From contig JAKCPI010012441.1 of assembly GCA_023213315.1 (NCBI GenBank), forward strand, positions 62,001 to 126,000: DNA of 64,000 bases. The letters run 5' to 3'. This stretch comes from Euborellia annulipes. Lineage: Eukaryota; Arthropoda; Insecta; Dermaptera; Anisolabididae. Shown one piece after another: positions 48,583 through 57,720 of this stretch. The translations under genes and the position numbers were made by a program. Under the pieces are notes generated by a model. The model did no database searches. It was given only the letters and a program-made list of their open reading frames with translations, and was not told where the DNA came from. How positions within the stretch are numbered: the first letter of the stretch is position 1; each line of letters starts with the position of its first letter.

Positions 48583-48818
48583 TTTAACATCTTTTTTTCT
48601 CATTCACACTCACACACACATTCACACACTCTTTTCGGCAACTCAGGCCATATAAGTCTTTATACGATAACCGTTATTAATTAATGATATACATATTGGG
48701 AGTCCAGGCATTTCAATTTAAGCCATTTGGTATCCATTTCGGACTGCCAGGGGTCCGAAACCTCGACGTTCGGTATAGAAGGTAGTCATGCTACCAACTA
48801 CACCAAGCCTGAGGGCAT
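48583..48818 (-). repeat. tRNA-derived SINE
   Basis: Tail CTCATTCACACTCACACACAC, body, head with CCTCAGGCTTGG (minus). An imperfect TTTAAATCTTTT-type duplication flanks it. Confidence 0.75.
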
Positions 48819-49260
48819 TTTAAAATCTTTTCTTAAGTCATTATATTCTTTCTATTTGGCCTATATTTTCGTTAATCAAATTTCCTTAATATACTTTTAC
48901 TCCGGGGTGGATTAAGGGTTGAAAATTAAAATAAAACAATTTCAAAATAAAAAAAAAAAATTAAAATAATTATTTGTAAAAGTATTCAAATTATTTTGAG
49001 AGTAATTTCGCGGTGAAGGCTCGCATTTCCTTAAAGGGGGGAGGGGGAGGTATGAAGCCATTATCCAGGGGGGTTAATGCCCCATCCCCTATAGTGCAGA
49101 AAGATATTAATGTTTTTTAATACTTTTACTAAAAAAATTAGTGCATTCCGTTTGAGTTAAAATTTATATTCAATATTTAGCAAATAGCATAGTGGGTTAG
49201 AAACATTTTAATGTCTTTCTTATTACTGGGGCGGAATTAATTTTTGAATATATATAGAGA

Positions 49261-49825
49261 CAAGGGCGGTCCTATCCTTACATTTTGCGGGGGGTCACTG
49301 TTTTTTTTTTAATAAAAAACATTCACGCAGTTTTCTCGGCAACTCAGGCCATATAAGACTTGACGATAACCGTTTATTGAAAATATCTATAGGATATTTT
49401 AAGGCTGTGAAGATCTTATCCTCCTACGAACATAGCCAAACGATTATCACTGGAAGGAAACAAGTGTATTTGCAAAAGGAGCTTATTATAAACCATGAAT
49501 ATTAAAGATTTTGTTGCCCCCGTGTTCAGTGTAGTTGGTAGCGTGCTTCCTTGTGCCTTGTATACCAAATGACGGGGGTTCGGATCCCAAGCAGTCCGAT
49601 GAATATTTATTTAAATTATTTGGATACCAAATAGTATAAATAAATGGGCCTGGACCCCAATAAATATATATTAATAAAATATGAGCATCGTTTAAGTCTT
49701 AAATGGCCTAAGTTGCCGAAAAGATTGTGTGAATGGGAGAGTGAGTGGGAAAAGTGTGTTAAAAAAAAAAAAGATTTTTTGGGGGGGGTCACGACCCCCT
49801 TGACCCCCCTCTGGGACCGCCCTTG
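49261..49825. mobile_element. hAT MITE with SINE insertions, perfect TSD
   Basis: Ends CAAGGGCGGTCCTA and GGGACCGCCCTTG. TATAGAGA duplicated exactly on both sides. It contains a minus SINE tail (49308-49375) and a plus SINE (49515-49768), and lies at the edge of an F1 copy. Confidence 0.82.
49515..49768 (+). repeat. tRNA-derived SINE
   Basis: Head GTGTTCAGTGTAGTTGG, B box GGTTCGGATCCC, palindromic body and GTGTGAATGGGAG tail. Confidence 0.7.
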
Positions 49826-50040
49826 TATAGAGAGAGAAAGTATTGGATTCATGTCAAAAATTCGATGTCGAGACTTTGATGGATATACACGTTTTGAGGT
49901 CCATTGAATCCAAAAAGTGGTTTTCCAAACATGTTCTGTGTGTTTGTTTGGGTTCAATTTAAAGCATGAAGGAATTGAGCTAGGAGGTTGAAATTTTTCA
50001 TTTAAGTTAGGCACCCCCTAGGACGTGAAAATAAGATTTG
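49826..50040 (-). mobile_element. F1 fragment
   Basis: Runs from AGAGAAAGTATTGGATTCATG to the ACGTGAAAATAAG block. The rest is cut off by foldback copy 7. Confidence 0.7.
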
Positions 50041-50055
50041 AGAAAAATATTTTTC

Positions 50056-50265
50056 TTCAGGAATGGAAGTTAGAAAAAACCAAGCCAGAATTTTTTCTTT
50101 AAAAATATATTTTAACAGCTGACGTTTCGGTTTTGATCAAAGCCATCCTCGGAGCTGTTAGTGGTCATCCGAGGATAGCTTTTACCAAGGCCCGAAACGT
50201 AAGCTGTTAAAATATATTTTTAAAGAAAAAATTCTTGTTGCGTTTTCTTCTAACTTTCATTCCTG
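50056..50265. repeat. Foldback element with hammerhead-like arms (copy 7)
   Basis: Arms share GGAATGGAAGTTAGAA and TTTAAAAATATATTTTAAC in inverse order. Both arms read CCGAGGA...CCGAAACGT, so U4 is C in both. Confidence 0.7.
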
Positions 50266-50300
50266 ATACAGATTCCACCAGCCATAAAATACCCTTATAC

Positions 50301-50576
50301 CAGCGTTTTCCAAACTGTGAGGCGCGCCTCCCTAGGGAGGCGCGGACTAGTCTAAGGGGAGGCGCGAATACTGGCCACCTGGACTCATTTTCCAAATGAT
50401 TGCTAGTTCTAATATAAATAAGAATAAATAAAAAAAAATATTTTTATATAAATTTATATTTTTTAACATTAAAAATCTTTGTTTTTCTATTATTTTATAA
50501 ATTGGGGGGGGGGGAGGCGTCATAAGATTAAATATTTTTAAGGGAGGCATGGTAACATAAAGTTTGGAAACCACTG
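50301..50576. mobile_element. hAT-like MITE, CAGCGTTTTCC family (copy Y)
   Basis: Same orientation and ends as copy X at 47.5 kb. Left flank CCTTATAC, right flank TTTTAGAG. Confidence 0.75.
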
Positions 50577-50698
50577 TTTTAGAGGATGAAGGAAAATTAA
50601 GTCCTCAAAAAATATATTTCAACAGGCACCCGAATATGAAAATCCGCCACTGAATTTAAAACTATGTAGGTTTTATTTAAATTAAGTTAATTTGTAAC

Positions 50699-50812
50699 CA
50701 AGAGCGGATCCAGAGGTGTTTTTCGGGGGAGGGGTAATCTGGTGTGACTGGTCACACAGCACACTATTTTTTCTTAATTTCGGTAATTTAAAGGCGCATT
50801 CTGTACTTGTTT
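50699..50812 (+). repeat. CAAGGGCGGATCC / AATCTGGTGTGAC repeat
   Basis: GAGCGGATCCAGAGGTG, a G-run, then AATCTGGTGTGACTGGTCACAC and AAGGCGCATTCTGTACTTG. Inverted partner at 61150-61273. It borrows or shares the F1 left-hairpin sequence. Confidence 0.6.
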
Positions 50813-50938
50813 GCCATAATATAAATACAAATCAAATTTTTAAGTATTAATTTTTAAATTTTTACATTAAAAATAAATTTTTTTTCGAAAAAAAAGTATT
50901 TTTTACACAGCTTTAAGTAGCTGAGTTACAGTGGGGTA

Positions 50939-51200
50939 GCGAGGGGAGGGGTGCAAGGGGGCATCATGCCCTGGGCGCTACTCACAAAGGGGCGCCGAAT
51001 GGTCCGCAAAACAAAAAATTGCTGGATAATTTTTATTTTTATTATAATTGATTTCTGAAAAATATATTTTAAATTTAGTGCGAGTGTAATATAATGTATA
51101 TTTTACATATAATATATGGTAGAAGAATATATGGTTTTCGAATGGGAGGGGGGGGGCGCTAAAAAGGTATTGTGCCCCAGGCGCGAGTTAAGCTCTGCTG
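50939..51200. mobile_element. hAT-like MITE, CAGTGGGGTAGCG type
   Basis: Start CAGTGGGGTAGCGAGG, end GCGCGAGTTAAGCTCTGCTG, G-rich subterminal runs. Flanking GAGTTACA/GATTTACA similarity leaves the exact boundaries ambiguous. Confidence 0.5.
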
Positions 51201-51237
51201 ATTTACATTTTGGGTACTAGTCGTCTTTCAACCTCTA

Positions 51238-51343
51238 ATAATTGGTATCCAAATGGCTTAAATAAAATTATTGGACTGCCTGGGATCCGAACCCGCGACC
51301 CTTGGTATAGAAGGCAGGCGTGCGTGACACCAAACCCGAGGGC
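51238..51343 (-). repeat. tRNA-derived SINE, head and body only
   Basis: GGTTCGGATCCC B box and the palindromic body on minus. The tail is absent. Confidence 0.7.
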
Positions 51344-52204
51344 CTAAATTTTATTTATATATGTGTATACACCAAAAATATTATTATAAAATGACCACTT
51401 TTCAAAGTTGAGATAAATAATTTTCCATCGATAATAAAGAAATTTTTAAACGATACTCTTTATAAAAGAGATGATTTTATAAAAGCTGAAGGAGTTTAGT
51501 CGGATGTTTAGTTTATGTTTGCCGGAAGTTCTCTCTCTCCTTTATCCTTAGAATGAATATAAAAATCCTTCCGGCTCCTTATTCTTCTCTACATTTGTTG
51601 TCTTAATTGATATAAAGTGGGAGGTGCTCCTACTCCTTTCTTTAATCCTGTTCTCTCTTTAAGCGCCTAATGATATGCAACCATGTGACTTTCAAACTTT
51701 TTCCTTTTTCTTTTATTATCTACTCTTCCTTCTAATTATAATAAAATAGTATATTAATTCAAACGAAAGTGGTATAAATTTTTATTTTCCTGATCGTTTT
51801 CGTATAGAAAGGGAATATTTTAATTTTACCAATTTTAATGATATTAGTTTCTTTTAAATTGTTTGAAGGTATCACTTATTATTGATTTATGGATTTTTTG
51901 GATAATTACACCAAATTTGTTAGTTTCAAGAGAAATATACCGAATGTGTAGGTGTTATTTTCTCTGAATGGATTTTCCGTGGATTAATCAAAAAATTGAT
52001 TATTGAGTTTGACATCTGGACTGCCGCCTACCTTTCAGTGACCAAATACAACTAATTTATGCACCCCATGATAATTACATTCATTATTTATTTAAAGAAA
52101 AAATTAAGCTAAGATTGGAAATCAAATTTTTACTTTACATACTACTTAACTTACCCCTACCATTGCTTATTTGGCAACAAGTGAATTTCTTAAAGGGATT
52201 ATAA

Positions 52205-52291
52205 CCCAGATAGCACAGTACGTCTTATGTACGTACATAAGATGAATCGTGCGTCTTATGTACGTACATAAGACGTACTGTGCTATCTGGG
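52205..52291. repeat. 87-bp near-perfect palindrome
   Basis: CCCAGATAGCACAGTACGTC ... GACGTACTGTGCTATCTGGG. Each arm also contains the self-palindromic CTTATGTACGTACATAAG, so the whole can fold as one long hairpin or as two small ones. Confidence 0.9.
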
Positions 52292-52628
52292 AATTTTCTC
52301 TAGTCGGGCATATTCTAAAGGAAAAATTCTCGATTACTTTCTGGTGTACTCTAAAAATGCGTGATGATCTTACAATAAAATTGTAGATCTACATCAACTT
52401 TTAGAGTAAATACCACAGGAAATAGGAGGGCTACTTTATATAATAATATTTTTTAAAAATTTTGGAAAAAAAAATCTTTACGGTTGAAATTCAATTTTAA
52501 GAAGTAGGGCTATATACAAAAATTCATCGATCAGGCAGCTTGTGTTTTTACTTTCTATTACCTATATATATATAGGCATATGTTAATATGGGCCGTTTAT
52601 TTTGAAAGTGGTGCAAGTCCATTTTTTT

Positions 52629-53285
52629 TTACTTTCTCTTACCTCTATATATATATAGAAAGTATTGGATTCATGTCAAAAATTCGATGTCGAGATTTTG
52701 ATGGATCTTCATGTTTTGAGGTCCCCTGAATCCAAAAAAGTGGTTTTCACGACATGGTCTGTCTGTCTGTCTGTGTGTGTGCCTGTCTGTGAACAAAATA
52801 TCTCAAGAACGAAAAGAGCTAGGAAGTTGAAATTTTATATTTAAGTTAGGCACCCCCATGGGACGTGACACGAAGCTTTTGAACAAAATCGACCAAAGAG
52901 TACTAGTACTTTACTGATGCACTTTTTCAGTTTTTTTCGATTTTCTCAAAATTTGCTCCAACGATTTTTTTTTAAATTCAAAAATCAATTATTTTTTAGA
53001 TTCTCGATAAAATGTATATTCTCATTTTGTGATTGAAATCTTCTGAAGACCACTTTACTCTTGTACTCCATAGAAATGATAGGAGAAATGGTTGCCATGG
53101 TTACAAAATATAAATATTTTTTTGCCATACTTATAAATTTTACATCTTGAAAATCGAATGTATCTTACTGTCGGAAACTAAATACATGTCGACACAAAAA
53201 ATCTGGTGTGACAAGCACAGAACTCAACTTTCGATTACCGAAGGTAAGAGAAAGTTGTGTGCTGTGCGCCAGTCACACCAGATTT
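52629..53285 (-). mobile_element. F1 element, full length
   Basis: Terminus ACTTTCTCTTACCTC, terminal hairpin 53200-53285, all blocks present. A partial further F1 piece lies at 53500-53720. Confidence 0.8.
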
Positions 53286-54418
53286 TTAAATGAGATATCA
53301 CATAATTTATGCTTAATTTAAAGTAAATTTTTTAATGTATAACTAGCTAGTGGTAAATTTCTTAAAAAATTCCCATGTTTTGTACAATTTAAAATTGGTC
53401 GGTAAAAGAAATTGCATAATGATTGATTATGAAAGAGGTGTACGTCCAATTCGGGGTAGGCAGATGGTTGTTTGTCAGTAGCCTGTTATTTTAGTGAGAA
53501 ACTATTGTATTCATGTCTAAATTTTGATGGATATACTCGTTTTGAGGTTCCCTGAGTCCAAAAAAGTGGTTTTCGCGACATGGTCTGTGTGTCTGTGAAC
53601 AAGATATCTTAAGAACGAAAAAAGTTAAGAGGTTGAAATTTTACATGCGATTTTGATTAAAATTCATAAATCAATTATATTTTAGATGTTATTAAAAATA
53701 TTCTCATTTTGCTCTTCAAAGCTTAAAACAATTCATGTTGCAAATTGAATATCTATTTAAAATAAATATATAAGATCGCGAAAAATGATATTTATTAATA
53801 TAAATACAACTTCCATTGAAAAAGTATCCATTATATGGATATAGCTATTTTTTTTGATTCATTTATTATTATTCCAATGAAATCTTTATTAATTAAAACT
53901 CATCGTAATTTCATATTTTAATATTAATTTTTATTTAAAATTCTTATTTAAGAGTAGGCATATAAAATGCAAAATTCTTAAACCTGCAACAACAACAAAC
54001 ATTCTCTTCTTAATGCCTCGTTTCATCTTTGCTTTGCTTATGTTGCTATAGCGTATATAAGCATATTAATTTCACTATAAAATTTTATTAAAGTTAATAT
54101 TAAAGTTTCACAGTTATGTTAAATTATTAATTTAAAATATAAATTATAGTAATTTAAATCATTCTTGGTTTAAATATGCTTTAAGAGCTTAAATAGAAAT
54201 TATATATACAATTAATAACTAAGCACTACTACAATGACATTTTTGAATATAGTAAAGAAAATTTTTTTGCCAAGTAATATTAAAATTAAATTAATTTATT
54301 AACCCGTTTGAAAATAATAATCTTTAACGTTAGAGGAAACTAATTGAGTTTATGAAAAGATGAGTAACAATTTTTCCATATAATTTATTTGAACTTTTAA
54401 ATCATTATATAAAAACAA

Positions 54419-55070
54419 AAATCTGGTGTGACTGGCGCACAGCATTACCTTCGGTAATCGAAAGTTGTGTACTGTGCTTGTCACACCAGATTTTTTGTGT
54501 CGACATATATTTAGTTTCCGACAGTACGGTACATTCGATTTTCAAGAAAAATGTAAAATTTATATGTGAAAATATTTATATTTTGTTACCATGGCAACCA
54601 TTTCTCCTATCTTTTCTATAGAGTACAAGAGTAAAGTAGTCTTCAGAAGATTTCAATCACAAAATGAGAATATACATTTTAAAGAGAATCTAAAAAATAA
54701 TTAATTTTTGAATTTTAAAAAAAATCGTTCGAGCAAATTTTGAGAAAATCGAAAAAAACTGAAAAAGTGCATCAGTAAAGTACTAGTACTCTTTTGGTCG
54801 ATTTTGTTCAAAAGCTTCGTGTCACGTCCCAGGGCGGTGCCTAACTTAAATATAAAATTTCAACCTCCTAGCTCTTTCCGTTCGTGAGATATTTTGTTCA
54901 CAGACACACACACACACAGACAGACAGACCATGTCGCGAAAATCACTTTTTTGGATTCAGGGAACCTCGAAACGTATATATCCATCAAAATCTCGACATC
55001 GAATTTTTGACATGAATCCAATACTTTCTCTCTCTATATATTAACATTTATATAGAGGTAAGAGAAGGTA
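54419..55070 (+). mobile_element. F1 element with shortened left hairpin
   Basis: Left hairpin lacks the ACACAACTTTCTC arm segment (GCGCACAGCATTACC). Right end AGAGGTAAGAGAAGG. Confidence 0.8.
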
Positions 55071-55427
55071 ACAAATATTTATATAATTTCCTTCAAAAAT
55101 GTAATAATAGAATCAAGACCGCAGACAGGTGGGGGCTATATCCCCGGGCTCTTTGCGCTCCAACCTTAAAATTCTAATAAAAAATGATTTTCATGGTTAA
55201 AATTTCAATTTAAAGAAAATTATTTTCTTGAAATTTTTTTCCTTAAGGGGCACCTGTGCTTTAAGCAAGATTGATAATATTTTTCTCGTCTCAGGATAGC
55301 TAAAAACGCAGATTTTAGTGTCTGATTTTCAATTAATTTTCCCTACTCCAGACCCCCCCCGGAAGTTGTCTGACCGGATCTCAATACGTCTAGGAATCTC
55401 CTATGTTTAAGAAATTTTGACAAATTT

Positions 55428-56026
55428 TTACTTTCTCTTACCTATGTATATATGTAATATATATAGAGAGAGAAAGTATTGGATTCATGTCAAAAATTCG
55501 ATGTCGAGATTTTGATGGATCTTCACGTTTTGAGGTCCCCTGAGTGCAAAAAAGTGGTTTTCGCGACATGGTCTGTCTGTCTGTGTGTGTTCAATTTTAA
55601 GCATGAAGGAATTGAGCTATGAGGCTGAAATTTTATATTTAAGTTAAACACCCCCCGGGACCGACAAAATAAGCTTTTAATCAAAATCGGCCAAAAAGTA
55701 CTAGTACTTTACTGATGTACTTTTTCAGTTTTTTTCGATTTTCTCAAAATTTGCTCTAACGATTTTGATTAAAATTCAAAAATCAATTATTTTTTAGATG
55801 CTCTTTCAAATGTATATTCTCGTTTTGACCTCAAAATTGTTTGAAGCACACTTTACTCTTGTGCTTCATAGGAAAGATAGGAGAAATGGTTGCCATGGTA
55901 ACAAAATATAAATATTTTCCCATACTTATAAATTTTGCATCTGAATTCAAATATTCCCTACTGCCGGGAACTAAATACATGTCGACACAAAAAATCTGGT
56001 GTGACAAGCACAGTACACACCAGATT
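55428..56026 (-). mobile_element. F1 element with collapsed hairpin
   Basis: Full body, but the terminal hairpin is reduced to CTGGTGTGACAAGCACAGTACACACCAG, losing one arm and the TACCTTCGGTAA tip. Confidence 0.8.
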
Positions 56027-56265
56027 TTTAAATAACTTTTTATTTAAATAAATATTGTAAGCTATGTATAACTGTTCCAAAAATTGTGTCAAAAATTGTT
56101 GGCATGAAGTCCACAATAGACTTTTACATACTAAAAAAAACTTTAAGAGTGGGGTAGGGCCGATTATTAAGTAGCCTCGAGGCCCGTCAAGTCTGTCTGC
56201 GGCCCTGAATAGAATTGATAAAGGAAATCGGATTCTCTGAGAGTATTCTATGTATCACAGGTGGT

Positions 56266-56413
56266 CAGAAGGGAGGGGGAATTTTTTTTTTTAGTAAATT
56301 CTCCCTCATACACTCCATTTTTTTTCTTGTTTCGAATATCATTTGTCCTTTTTTTTGTATACGAGTTTCATTGAAAAAATCCGGGGGGGGGACCCTCTCT
56401 TATATACGCCCCT
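56266..56413. repeat. CAGGGGCGTA-type MITE, decayed
   Basis: AAGGGAGGGGG...TTATATACGCCCCTT between CAGGTGGTCAG and CAGATGGTCAG, a probable imperfect target duplication. Confidence 0.5.
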
Positions 56414-56524
56414 TCAGATGGTCAGACATGAATCTCCGTGTAAACTTCATAAATTCCAAAAAAAATTAAATTATTAACAATAGATTGCTCCAACTTTAAA
56501 TGTTTCAAGAGAAACAAATTTAAA

Positions 56525-57207
56525 AATCTGGTGTGACTGGCGCACAGCACACAACTTTCTCTTACCTTCGGTAATCGAAAGTTGTGTACTGTGCTTGTCT
56601 CACCAGATTTTTTGTGTCGACATGTATTTAGTTTCCGACAGTATGGTACATTCGATTTTCAAGATGTAAAATTTATAAGTATGGCAAAATATTTATATTT
56701 TGTTACCATAGCAACCATAGGAGAAATTCCTATCTTTCCTATGAAGAACAAGAGTAAAGTGGTCTTCAGAAGATTTCAATCACAAAATGAGAATATACAT
56801 TTTATAGAGAATCTAAAAAATAATTGATTTTTGAATTTAAAAAAAAAATCGTTGGAGCAAATTTTGAGAAAATCGAAAAAAACTGAAAAAGTGCATCAGT
56901 AAAGTACTAGTACTCTTTGGCTGATTTTGTTCAAAAGCTTCGTGTCACGTCCCATGGGGGTGCCTAACTTAAATATAAAATTTCAACTTCCTAGCTCTTT
57001 TTGTTCTTGAGATATTTTGTTCACAGACACACAGACACACACACACACAGACAGACAGACAGACCATGTCGCGAAAACCACTTTTTTGGATTCAGGGGAC
57101 CTCAAAACGTGAAGATCCATCAAAATCTCGACATCGAATTTTTGACATGAAACCAATACTTTCTCTCTCTATATATTAACATATATATAGAGGTACGAGA
57201 AAGTAAA
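56525..57207 (+). mobile_element. F1 element, full length
   Basis: Complete left hairpin with TACCTTCGGTAA tip, all blocks, right end AGAGGTACGAGAAAGTA. The TTACCATAGCAACC block is changed and carries a small duplication. Confidence 0.82.
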
Positions 57208-57483
57208 AATATTTTGATTAAAATTTTCCTTTTGAGGGAGCCCGGAACTTTTAAGCTCTAACTCTTAATTGGTCATGAAAGAAATCTCTGAAGAACATGT
57301 ATTAATTTAAACTTTTTTTTGCATGGAAAGGGGGAATAGGGCCCGTATTGATATAGCCCCGGGGGCTAGTAAGGCCCTCCGCGGCACTGCTGGTGGTAGG
57401 ATCACAGGCGCATCGATTATTTTAAAAGGCAAAATACCCTAAATAAATTGATTTTTGATATTTGACATTTTGTCTCTTTTTTA

Positions 57484-57720
57484 AACCCTTTTCGGCTACA
57501 GAGGCCATTTAGGGGTTATTTCTTTATTATATAAGGATTTTAATATACATTGTACCGATGGCAACCGGGGGGCGTTCCACACGCTGATTTCTCGGGGTCA
57601 CCAATCCTGAGCTTTTGCCGCGCTTGGCATCATTTAACCTCAAAGACTGTGGTGACTTTGGATCTTCTCCGTTGTCAGGCCCGCCGGCCTTTTGTCTCTC
57701 TATTTGCATCTTTTCTAGAA
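57484..57720 (+). repeat. Short interspersed repeat with CCACACGCTGAT block
   Basis: CTACAGAGGCCATTTAGGG, TGTACCGATGGCAACC, CGTTCCACACGCTG, then TTTGCCGCGCTTGGC. Related to 34.36 and 23.53 kb. Confidence 0.6.

Noticed and set aside
49616..50014. 132-codon minus-strand open frame
   Set aside because: It runs through a SINE, a hAT MITE end and an F1 fragment, so it is a chance frame across three repeats.
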